From an uncultured Oscillospiraceae bacterium (GTDB lineage Bacteria > Bacillota > Clostridia > Oscillospirales > Oscillospiraceae): a DNA stretch of 64,000 nt. The stretch is taken from contig CANQTO010000008.1 in the NCBI GenBank assembly GCA_947626785.1, positions 1 through 64,000 on the forward strand. Direction: 5' to 3'. This document shows positions 1 to 6,832 of this stretch, piece after piece. The notes beneath the pieces are model-generated. The model was given only the letters and a program-made list of their open reading frames with translations. It did not search any database and was not told the origin of the DNA. How positions within the stretch are numbered: the stretch's first letter is position 1; every line of letters starts with the position of its first letter. Both the position numbers and the translations under genes were made by a program.

Positions 1-1
1 C

Positions 2-22
2 TCCGACGAGGAGAAAAAGTGA
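2..22 (+). CDS. 3' end of an unidentified upstream gene (partial)
   Basis: The first bases read in one frame as Ser-Asp-Glu-Glu-Lys-Lys followed by TGA at 20-22. A strong intrinsic terminator begins 12 bases later, which is what one expects at the end of a transcription unit coming in from the left. Only six residues are visible, so neither the product nor the frame can be confirmed. Confidence 0.35.
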   Translation, partial: SDEEKK

Positions 23-33
23 AGACAAAAATT

Positions 34-67
34 CCCGGACCGTTATCACGACGGTCCGGGATTTTTT
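34..67 (+). terminator. Intrinsic terminator
   Basis: A perfect 10-bp stem (CCCGGACCGT at 34-43 and its complement at 51-60) with a 7-base loop is followed at once by ATTTTTT. It closes the transcription unit that enters from the left edge. Confidence 0.9.
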
Positions 68-82
68 GCTCGCGAAATAGTC

Positions 83-111
83 TTGAAAAGCCGGGGAGCT
101 TTGTATATACT
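83..111 (+). promoter_or_regulatory. Sigma-A type promoter for the DUF2442 gene
   Basis: TTGAAA (83-88), a 17-base spacer and TATACT (106-111) lie about 65 bases upstream of the start at 176 and just past the preceding terminator. Confidence 0.6.
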
Positions 112-175
112 TATATCAGCGGAACCAACCTGGCCCGGCAGATGGGAAGCTCCCGCCGCTGTAAGGAGGCGCACT

Positions 176-427
176 ATGATACAGAGGATCGCCAGCATTG
201 AACCCCTGCCGGATTATTGCCTCTCGGTCGCGTTTGACGACGGGAAGCGTGTGATATACGATGTGAAAGACGACATACGGCAGCTGCCGGGATATTCTCT
301 TTTGGAGCAGGTCGTTGGCTTGTTTCAGCAGGTGCAGATCGACCAAAGCCGGACCTGCGTATATTGGATGGAGAATATCGACCTTCCAAGCCATGCGCTG
401 TACGAATACGGGAAGCCTGTCAGTTAA
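176..427 (+). CDS. DUF2442 domain protein
   Basis: An 83-residue protein that looks like the DUF2442 family: small basic/acidic proteins with the pattern of a short beta sheet, then a helix, then a Tyr-Trp/Asp-Leu-Pro segment. Here that segment reads CVYWMENIDLP near residues 61-71. The ATG at 176 is chosen because TAAGGAGG at 162-169 is well placed; an upstream in-frame ATG at 83 lies inside the promoter and has no such site. DUF2442 proteins are often found beside DUF4160 proteins and toxin-antitoxin-like loci, but no DUF4160 partner is visible here, so the gene stands alone between two terminators. Its function is unknown. The family call comes from recognising the sequence pattern, not from a search. 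Confidence 0.75.
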   Translation: MIQRIASIEPLPDYCLSVAFDDGKRVIYDVKDDIRQLPGYSLLEQVVGLFQQVQIDQSRTCVYWMENIDLPSHALYEYGKPVS

Positions 428-498
428 GATATACAGTACAGCCTTTCCCCGCACAAGCGGGGTCGTATGTGCCGCCAAAAGAGCGCAGATCATAAGTG

Positions 499-536
499 CC
501 CATAGACGCTGCTCGCTCGTGTCTATGGGTATTTTC
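499..536 (+). terminator. Probable intrinsic terminator after the DUF2442 gene
   Basis: A 9-bp perfect stem (CCCATAGAC at 499-507, complement at 521-529) with a 13-base loop is followed by TATTTTC. The U-run is short but the placement between two transcription units fits. Confidence 0.65.
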
Positions 537-585
537 TTGCCCATCGGCTGCGAACATTTTCCCTCTTTTCTTCTGTAAAAAACTA

Positions 586-594
586 TGATATAAT
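586..594 (+). promoter_or_regulatory. Extended -10 element upstream of the ABC exporter pair
   Basis: TGATATAAT at 586-594 is a perfect extended -10. The -35 position 17 bases upstream is only a T-rich stretch, which extended -10 promoters tolerate. It lies about 50 bases before the preferred start at 647. Confidence 0.5.
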
Positions 595-646
595 AACAAT
601 TTGCTGCGGCAACTTAATGCGGACCGACGGAATGTCAAGGAAAACA

Positions 647-2473
647 ATGAAAAAGAACAGCAACAAACAGGAAAAACGATACAGAAGCAGGCTGCTCTGG
701 CGCTTTTTGAAGGGCAGCAAGGCCCTTTTTGCCCTGAGCATCTTCTCTACGGCCGTCTCCGCCCTGGCGGACATGCTCAGCCCCCAGATCGTCCGGGTGG
801 CGGTGGACAACGTGATCGGCGGCCGCCCGGCGGAGCTGCCCGGGCCCGTGCTGGCCCTGGCGGAGCGCTTCGGGGGCTTTGCCGCGCTGCGGGACAAGCT
901 CTGGATCATGGCTCTGGCGGTGCTGCTGGTGGCGCTGGTGCAGGTGACGGCCCAGTACGTGTTCCGGGTGACCAACACCAAGGCCTCCGAGACTTTGGTC
1001 AAGACCATGCGGGACAGCCTGTACGGCCATATCGAGCGGCTGCCCTTCTCCTGGCACGTAAAGAACCGCACGGGGGACATCATCCAGCGCTGCACCTCGG
1101 ATATCGAGACCATGCGCCGCTTCGTGTCCGAGCAGATGACCTCCATCTTCCGGCTGGTCATCCTGCTGGGCCTGTCCGTGGGCTTCATGCTGAGCATGGA
1201 CCCGCTGCTGGCCCTGATCGCCATCATCCCGGCCCCGGCGGTGATCGTCTACTCCTTCTACTTCAACCGGAAGATCGGCGCGGCCTTCCTGGACTGCGAC
1301 GAGAACGAGGGCAAGCTCTCCGCTATGGCTCAGGAGAACCTGACCGGCGTGCGGGTGGTGCGGGCCTTCGGCCGGGAGCGCTACGAGCGGGACCGCTTTG
1401 TGGACCACAACGAGTACTACACCGGGCTTTGGGTCCGCCTGGCCCGGACCATGAGCAGCTACTGGAGCAGCGCGGACGTGCTCTCCGGCCTGCAGATCCT
1501 GCTGGTGGTGGTCTTCGGGGCCGTGTTCTGCATCCGGGGCCGGCTCCAGCCGGGGGAATACATCGTCTTCATCTCCTATGCCTCTATGATGATCTGGCCC
1601 GTCCGGGCCCTGGGGCGGATGATCTCCGAGATGAGCAAGGCCGGCGTCTCCATCGACCGGGTGGCCTATATCATGGCCGCCCAGGAGGAGCAGGACCCAC
1701 CGGACGCCGTGGAGGCGGATATGGGCGGGGACATCGAGTTTGACCACGTGTCCTTCGCCTACGAGGGCTGCCCAGAGATCTTGCACGACATCTCCTTTAC
1801 CCTCAAGGCCGGGACCACCCTGGGCATTTTAGGCGGCACCGGCAGCGGCAAGAGCACCCTCATGTTCCTGTTGGACAAGCTCTACGAGCTGCCCGAGGGC
1901 TGCGGGGAGATCCGCATCGGCGGGGTCAGCCTCTCCAAAATCAAGACCGAGTACCTGCGCCGGAACGTGGGCATCGTCCTCCAGGAGCCCTATCTGTTCT
2001 CCCGAACCATCGCGGAGAACATCCGCATCACCGACGCAGCCATGGACCTGGAGCGGGTCCGGGAGGCCGCCCGGGCCGCCTGCCTGGACGAGACGGTGGA
2101 GAGCTTCGCCAAGGGCTACGACACCTTCGTGGGCGAGCGGGGCGTCACCCTCTCCGGCGGGCAGAAGCAGCGGGCGGCTATCGCCCGGATGCTGACCCAG
2201 AACACCCCCATCATGATCTTTGACGACTCCCTGTCCGCCGTGGACACGGAGACCGACGCCAAGATCCGCGCCGCCCTGGAAAAGCGCTTCGGCAGCGCCA
2301 GCATCATCCTCATCTCCCACCGGATCACCACCCTCTCCAAGGCCGACAAGATCCTGGTCCTGGACGGGGGGCGGATCGTGGAGGAGGGGACCCACGAGGA
2401 GCTGAAGGAGGCCGGCGGCATCTATCAGCAGATCTATGAGATCCAGTCCGGAGCAGGGGAGGAGGCCATATGA
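647..2473 (+). CDS. Heterodimeric ABC exporter, half 1 (degenerate Walker B)
   Basis: A 608-residue half-transporter with an N-terminal six-helix exporter membrane domain (about residues 20-310) and a C-terminal ATPase domain. Walker A is GGTGSGKST near residue 396, the signature is canonical LSGGQ near 502, and the H-loop is ISHR. The Walker B end reads IFDDSLSAVD, so the catalytic glutamate is replaced by aspartate. In heterodimeric type IV exporters such as TM287/288 and BmrCD, this half supplies the Walker motifs of the non-hydrolysing site. The ATG at 647 is preferred over in-frame ATGs at 617 and 632 because AAGGA at 637-641 is well spaced from it. The gene overlaps the next half by ATGA. 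The pair probably exports drugs, lipids or peptides; the substrate cannot be read from the sequence. Confidence 0.93.
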   Translation: MKKNSNKQEKRYRSRLLWRFLKGSKALFALSIFSTAVSALADMLSPQIVRVAVDNVIGGRPAELPGPVLALAERFGGFAALRDKLWIMALAVLLVALVQVTAQYVFRVTNTKASETLVKTMRDSLYGHIERLPFSWHVKNRTGDIIQRCTSDIETMRRFVSEQMTSIFRLVILLGLSVGFMLSMDPLLALIAIIPAPAVIVYSFYFNRKIGAAFLDCDENEGKLSAMAQENLTGVRVVRAFGRERYERDRFVDHNEYYTGLWVRLARTMSSYWSSADVLSGLQILLVVVFGAVFCIRGRLQPGEYIVFISYASMMIWPVRALGRMISEMSKAGVSIDRVAYIMAAQEEQDPPDAVEADMGGDIEFDHVSFAYEGCPEILHDISFTLKAGTTLGILGGTGSGKSTLMFLLDKLYELPEGCGEIRIGGVSLSKIKTEYLRRNVGIVLQEPYLFSRTIAENIRITDAAMDLERVREAARAACLDETVESFAKGYDTFVGERGVTLSGGQKQRAAIARMLTQNTPIMIFDDSLSAVDTETDAKIRAALEKRFGSASIILISHRITTLSKADKILVLDGGRIVEEGTHEELKEAGGIYQQIYEIQSGAGEEAI

Positions 2474-4293
2474 GCGCGCAGAAAAAGAAAAAAGACGGCC
2501 TGCCCTTTTTCGGCATCGGCAAGCTCCTGCCCTTTTTGAAGAAGTACCGGAAGGTCCTGCTGCTGATGATGGTCTGCGGCCTGGCGGGCTCCGCCATCGA
2601 TATCGGCGGCCCCCTCTTCCAGCGCTATTCCCTGAACCACTTCGTCACGCTGAAGACCCTGGACACCCTGCCCTGGTTCATCCTGGGCTACCTGGCGGTG
2701 ATTCTGCTCAGCGCCGGGGCAAACTATATCGCCTGCCTCTACGCCACCAAGATCGAGGTCTGGATGGACCGGGACCTGCGCAACGCGGCCTTCGCCCATT
2801 TGCAGACCCTGTCCTTCTCCTACTTCAACCAAAACAGCGTGGGCTATATCCACGCCCGGGTCATGAGCGACAGCTCCCGCATCGGCTCGCTGATCTCCTG
2901 GACGCTGATCGACGTGGTCTGGCACCTGACCTATCTGGTGGGGGCCGTGTTCGTGATGTTCGCCGTCAACGCAAGGCTTGCCCTGCTGGTGACCTCCATC
3001 ATCCCGTTGATCGTGGTCCTGTTCTCCCTCTTCCAGAGCAAGCTGGTGCAGCTGAACCGGGAGATCCGGGAGATCAACTCCAACATCACCGGCAACTTCA
3101 ACGAGGGCATCACCGGCGCCAAGACCATCAAGACCCTGGTCATCGAGGACGCCATGGAGCGGGATTTTGTGACGGAGACGGCCAATATGCGCCGGAAATC
3201 CGTCCACGCCGCCCGCTACCGGGGCCTCTTCGCCCTGACCATCAGCCTGGCCTCCTCCCTGGCCCTGGCTATCGTCCTCTGGCAGGGGGGCTATATCGCC
3301 GAGAGCCAGGTGGGCACCTTCTCCCTGTTCATGTCCTACGCCCAGGGCATGATGGAGCCGGTGCGCTGGATCGTGGACAGCATCTCCGACCTGATCACCA
3401 CCAAGGTGAATATCGAGCGGCTGACCCGGCTGCTGGAGACGGAGCCCGACGTGGTGGACACGCCGGAGGTCATCGAAAAGTACGGCGACAGCTTTGAACC
3501 CAAGCGGGAAAACTGGGAGGAGCTCACCGGCGACGTGGAATTCGAGGACGTGAGCTTCAAGTACCCGGACGGGGATGAGTATATCCTGGAGCATTTTAAT
3601 CTGAAGATCCCCTTCGGCTCCAACATCGCCATCGTGGGGGAGACCGGGGCCGGCAAGTCCACCCTGGTGAACCTGGTCTGCCGCTTCTATGAGCCCACGG
3701 CGGGCCGGGTGCTCATCGACGGGCGGGACGCCCGGGAGCGCTCCCAGCTCTGGCTCCACTCGGCCATCGGCTACGTGCTCCAGACGCCCCACCTCTTCTC
3801 CGGCACGGTGCGGGAGAACCTGCTCTACGGCAACCCGAACGCCACCGAGGAGGAGATCCGCCGGGCGCTGGATCTGGTCTCCGCCACCGGCGTGGTGGAG
3901 AAGCTGGAGCACGGCCTGGACAGCGACGTGGGCGAGGGGGGCGACCTGCTGTCCACCGGGGAAAAGCAGCTGATCTCCTTTGCCCGGGCCATCCTGGCCG
4001 ATCCCCGCATCCTGGTGCTGGACGAGGCCACCGCCTCGGTGGACACCATCACAGAGCAGAAGATCCAGGCGGCTATCGACAAGATCATCCAGGGCCGGAC
4101 CTCCATCGTCATTGCCCACCGGCTCTCCACCATCCGAAACGCGGACCTGATCCTGCTGGTGAAGGACGGGAAGATCATCGAGCAGGGCAAGCACGCCGAG
4201 CTCATGAAGCGGCGGGGGGCCTATTACCGGCTCTATACCCGCCAGTATGAGGACGAGGCCACCAGCTCCTTCTTCGCCAGCCAGACGGGGTGA
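2470..4293 (+). CDS. Heterodimeric ABC exporter, half 2 (degenerate signature)
   Basis: A 607-residue partner of the preceding gene, starting inside its stop codon (ATGA at 2470-2473), which suggests coupled translation and equal amounts. It has an exporter membrane domain (about 25-320) and an ATPase domain with Walker A GETGAGKST near residue 390, intact Walker B LVLDEATASVD with the catalytic Glu, and H-loop IAHR. The signature motif is altered to LSTGEKQ instead of LSGGQ. This complements half 1: the good Walker B here faces the good signature of half 1 and forms the active ATP site, while the two degenerate elements face each other. A terminator follows directly, so the operon is just these two genes. 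Confidence 0.93.
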   Translation: MSAQKKKKDGLPFFGIGKLLPFLKKYRKVLLLMMVCGLAGSAIDIGGPLFQRYSLNHFVTLKTLDTLPWFILGYLAVILLSAGANYIACLYATKIEVWMDRDLRNAAFAHLQTLSFSYFNQNSVGYIHARVMSDSSRIGSLISWTLIDVVWHLTYLVGAVFVMFAVNARLALLVTSIIPLIVVLFSLFQSKLVQLNREIREINSNITGNFNEGITGAKTIKTLVIEDAMERDFVTETANMRRKSVHAARYRGLFALTISLASSLALAIVLWQGGYIAESQVGTFSLFMSYAQGMMEPVRWIVDSISDLITTKVNIERLTRLLETEPDVVDTPEVIEKYGDSFEPKRENWEELTGDVEFEDVSFKYPDGDEYILEHFNLKIPFGSNIAIVGETGAGKSTLVNLVCRFYEPTAGRVLIDGRDARERSQLWLHSAIGYVLQTPHLFSGTVRENLLYGNPNATEEEIRRALDLVSATGVVEKLEHGLDSDVGEGGDLLSTGEKQLISFARAILADPRILVLDEATASVDTITEQKIQAAIDKIIQGRTSIVIAHRLSTIRNADLILLVKDGKIIEQGKHAELMKRRGAYYRLYTRQYEDEATSSFFASQTG

Positions 4294-4303
4294 ATAAAGT
4301 GAT

Positions 4304-4350
4304 AAAAAGCCTTCTCGCATAAGTTCAAGCTTAGTGCGGGAAGGCTTTTT
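4304..4350 (+). terminator. Intrinsic terminator of the ABC operon
   Basis: AAAAAGCCTTCTCGCA at 4304-4319 pairs, with one mismatch, with TGCGGGAAGGCTTTTT at 4335-4350. The stem ends in a T-run and begins 10 bases after the stop codon of the second ABC gene. Confidence 0.85.
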
Positions 4351-4383
4351 GGAAGAAAGCAAAAGATTTTAGCTTGTCAAAAC

Positions 4384-4457
4384 GTCCACTTTCTCTTTGT
4401 TCGGCCAAAGAGAAAGTGGACAGAAAGAGAAACGCCGCCCGGGGAAGTCTCCCCGGG
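4384..4457. repeat. REP-like pair of strong palindromes
   Basis: A perfect 16-bp inverted repeat (4384-4399 with 4406-4421) closes on the loop TTCGGC. It is followed by an 8-bp perfect inverted repeat CCCGGGGA/TCCCCGGG (4438-4445, 4450-4457). The block lies between the convergent ABC operon and the lysA-racemase operon, with no T-run on either side. The shape resembles repetitive extragenic palindromes that are scattered in clostridial genomes. No second copy was noticed in this window. The remaining 140 bases up to 4599 show no gene or recognisable signal. Confidence 0.6.
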
Positions 4458-4599
4458 ACCCCTCCAGGGTGGAGTGTACAACAAATCCATTCTTAGGTCG
4501 CCCGTAGTCTTTCCTTCCGGTATACCCCGGTGCAGACACTGGTAGAAGTCGCACTTCCGGATGCACGCACAAGACCAACAAGGCTCGCCGGGTGGTTGT

Positions 4600-5301
4600 T
4601 TATTCTTCCAGTTCTTCTAATGCCAGGTCTACCGCCGCCAGGGCGTGGAGGCGGGTGGTATCGAAGAGGGGGAGGGGGACGTCCTCCTGACGGAGAAGCA
4701 GGTCCAGCTCCGTGCAGCCCAGGATCAGGCCCTCCGCGCCTTGGGCTTGCAGCGCCCCGGCGATCCGGACCAGCTCCCGGCGGGAGCTGTCCAGAACCTT
4801 CCCCAGGCAGAGCTCCTGAAAGATGATCCGGTCCACCCGGTCCATGTCCTCCGGCTCCGGCAGGACCGGCTCGATCCCATGGCTGCGCAGGCGCTCCGTA
4901 AGGAAGTCCTGCGTCATGGTATATTTCGTGCCCAACAGGGCCGCTTTTTTTATGCCCGCCGCCAGCAGGGCCGCCGCCGTGGCGTCCCCGATGTGCAGCA
5001 GGGGCACCGAGACCGCCGCCTGGATCTGCCCGGCGGAGCGGTGCTGGGTGTTGGTGCACAGAAGCAGCAGCTCCGCCCCGGCCCGCTCCAGGCTCTGAGC
5101 GGCCTGGGCCAGGACCTGGGCCGCGCTGTCCCAGTCCCCGGAGCGCTGCCAGGCCTCGATAGGGGCGAAGTCCACGCTGTACAGCAGCACTTTCGCCGAG
5201 TGGAAGCCCCCCAGCCGGTCCCGGACGGCCTCGTTGATGATCCGGTAATAGGCGGCGCTGCTCTCCCAGCTCATGCCGCCCAGCAAGCCGATGGCCTTCA
5301 T
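4600..5301 (-). CDS. Aspartate/glutamate racemase family protein (RacX/YgeA type)
   Basis: A 233-residue cofactor-independent amino-acid racemase. The N terminus MKAIGLLGGMSWESS is typical of the aspartate/glutamate racemase superfamily. Both catalytic cysteines are present: CTNTQH near residue 82 and GCTEL near residue 195. Family members interconvert L- and D-aspartate or glutamate, and some act broadly on other amino acids. The ATG at 5301 is chosen because a TAAGGAGG site lies 7-8 bases upstream; the TAA of that site is the stop codon of lysA, so the two genes are tightly coupled. Being downstream of lysA and the dapF module suggests a role in D-amino acids for peptidoglycan or signalling, which is an inference. 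Confidence 0.85.
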   Translation of the reverse strand: MKAIGLLGGMSWESSAAYYRIINEAVRDRLGGFHSAKVLLYSVDFAPIEAWQRSGDWDSAAQVLAQAAQSLERAGAELLLLCTNTQHRSAGQIQAAVSVPLLHIGDATAAALLAAGIKKAALLGTKYTMTQDFLTERLRSHGIEPVLPEPEDMDRVDRIIFQELCLGKVLDSSRRELVRIAGALQAQGAEGLILGCTELDLLLRQEDVPLPLFDTTRLHALAAVDLALEELEE

Positions 5302-5311
5302 AGCGCCCTCC

Positions 5312-6604
5312 TTATAAGTCAAGACAGATCACATCTTCCGGCGTCTCCCGCCGGACAGCCAGCCGGTCGCCCTCCTTGGAGAGCATCACCACCGGCGGCC
5401 GGGGATAGCGGTTGTAGTTGGAGGCCATGGAGTAGTTATAGGCCCCCGTGGTGCAGACGGCGATCAGCTCCCCGGCCCGGACATCCTCCGGCAGGAGGAT
5501 ATGGGGCTGGATCACGTCGCCGCTCTCGCAGCAGCGGCCCGCCAGCTCAAATTCCGCCTCCGGGCCGGTCCGCTCTGCGTGCAGGACCGTGTAGGCCGCG
5601 CCGTAGAGAGGATAGCGGGGGTTGTCGCCCATGCCGCCGTCCACGATCACATAGCTCTTGTAGCCGGGGATGCGCTTAACGGAGCAGACGGAGTAGACCG
5701 TCATGCCCGCGTCGGCCACGATGCTGCGCCCCGGCTCCATCAGCACCGTGGGCAGGGGCAGCTCCAGCTCTTCGCAGCGCTGCCGGAGCCGCGCCGCCAC
5801 CTGGGCGATGCGGCCGGGGATATCCGCCCGCTTGTCCGCCTCCGTGTAGCGCACACCGTAGCCCCCGCCTAGGTCCAGCAGCTCCGGCAGCCAGCCGAAG
5901 CGCTGCCGGACCAGGGCCATGTAGGCGGTCATCACGTCCACCGTCCGCTCGAACACGTCCTCGTCAAAGACCTGGGAGCCCACGTGGCAGTGCAGGCCCC
6001 TCAGCTCCAGGTGCTCCAGACTCAGGGCCAGGGCTAAAGCCTTGTCCGCCTGGCCGGTCTCCAGGGAAAAGCCGAACTTGGAGTCCACCTGGCCGGTGCG
6101 GACGGCGGCGTAGGTGTGGGGGTCGATGCCCGGGGTGACGCGCAACAAAATCTGCTGCCGCCTGCCCCTCCGCTCCGCCTCCCGGTCGATGAGGGCCAGC
6201 TCCTCCAGGTTGTCCGCCACGAAGAAGCCCACGCCGGCCTCCATGGCCGCGCGCACGTCCGCCGGTGTCCGGCCGTTGCCGTGGAAGAAGATCTTTTCCC
6301 GGGGAAAGCCCGCCGCTAAGGCCGTGGCGATCTCCCCCAGGGACACGGCGTCCAGACACAGGCCCTCCTCCGCCGCCAGGCGGAGCAGCTGCTTGAAGCA
6401 GTTGGCCTTGCCCGCGTAGAGGACCAGACCCTTCTCCCCGAACTGCTCCCGGAAGGCCCGGACGTACATCCGGCAGTTTTGGCGCAGGCGCTCCTCGTCC
6501 ATCAGGTACAGAGGCGTGCCGTATTTTTCCGCCAGGGCGCGGAGAGGGAAGCCCGCGAAGCGCAGGCTCCCCTCAGCGTCTCTCTGAATGTTTTCACAGA
6601 GCAT
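5312..6604 (-). CDS. lysA: Diaminopimelate decarboxylase
   Basis: A 430-residue PLP-dependent enzyme of the alanine racemase fold that converts meso-diaminopimelate to L-lysine, the last lysine step. The PLP lysine lies in YAGKANC near residue 65. Other family motifs are FHGNGRT, the phosphate-binding LGGGYGVRY, EPGRSIVADAG and the C-terminal CESGDVI that carries the substrate-binding Cys-Glu. The start at 6604 has AAGGAG well placed upstream. It lies downstream of the CarB-DapF gene on the same strand, separated by a hairpin-rich spacer, and shares its stop codon with the ribosome binding site of the racemase gene. DapF makes the substrate of LysA, so the neighbours form a short pathway. Confidence 0.95.
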   Translation of the reverse strand: MLCENIQRDAEGSLRFAGFPLRALAEKYGTPLYLMDEERLRQNCRMYVRAFREQFGEKGLVLYAGKANCFKQLLRLAAEEGLCLDAVSLGEIATALAAGFPREKIFFHGNGRTPADVRAAMEAGVGFFVADNLEELALIDREAERRGRRQQILLRVTPGIDPHTYAAVRTGQVDSKFGFSLETGQADKALALALSLEHLELRGLHCHVGSQVFDEDVFERTVDVMTAYMALVRQRFGWLPELLDLGGGYGVRYTEADKRADIPGRIAQVAARLRQRCEELELPLPTVLMEPGRSIVADAGMTVYSVCSVKRIPGYKSYVIVDGGMGDNPRYPLYGAAYTVLHAERTGPEAEFELAGRCCESGDVIQPHILLPEDVRAGELIAVCTTGAYNYSMASNYNRYPRPPVVMLSKEGDRLAVRRETPEDVICLDL

Positions 6605-6691
6605 AGATTCTCCTTAAAGCACAGAAAGCTTCAGACTGTAGATAAACCACCTATAGAAATAAAAGCATAGGTGTATATTAAGTTTAAATCT

Positions 6692-6827
6692 GTTTTTGAG
6701 GCAGCTTTGCCGCCTCAAAAACACCCTAAGCCGCATGAAATGCGGCCCTCGCGCCGACCAAACGGGGCAAAGCCCCTGCGATAAGCGCGAGTATCAAATG
6801 CGAGCCCAGCGCAGCGGGTCGCATTTG
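6692..6827. other. Stack of four hairpins between carB-dapF and lysA
   Basis: Four inverted repeats lie in 136 bases: GTTTTTGAGGC/GCCTCAAAAAC (6692-6722); GCCGCATGAAATGCGGC (6730-6746); CTCGCGC...GCGCGAG enclosing GGGGCAAAGCCCC (6748-6791); and CAAATGCGA/TCGCATTTG (6795-6827). On the minus strand the last one starts 6 bases after the carB-dapF stop, but no hairpin is followed by a clear T-run there. On the plus strand the last hairpin is followed by AATTTTT. A separate imperfect palindrome at about 6648-6674 precedes lysA. The stretch could be a processing or attenuation region, a 3' stabiliser or a small RNA. No lysine riboswitch was recognised. Confidence 0.55.
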
Positions 6828-6832
6828 AATTT

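Noticed and set aside
4369-4581. A 70-residue minus-strand frame in the gap before the racemase gene
   Set aside because: It runs through the 16-bp palindrome and the GC stem, so its reading is a by-product of the repeat; no start signal or protein pattern.
6605-6832. Lysine (L-box) riboswitch upstream of lysA
   Set aside because: The spacer has hairpins but I could not find the L-box core, and the length is at the lower limit. A covariance search would be decisive.
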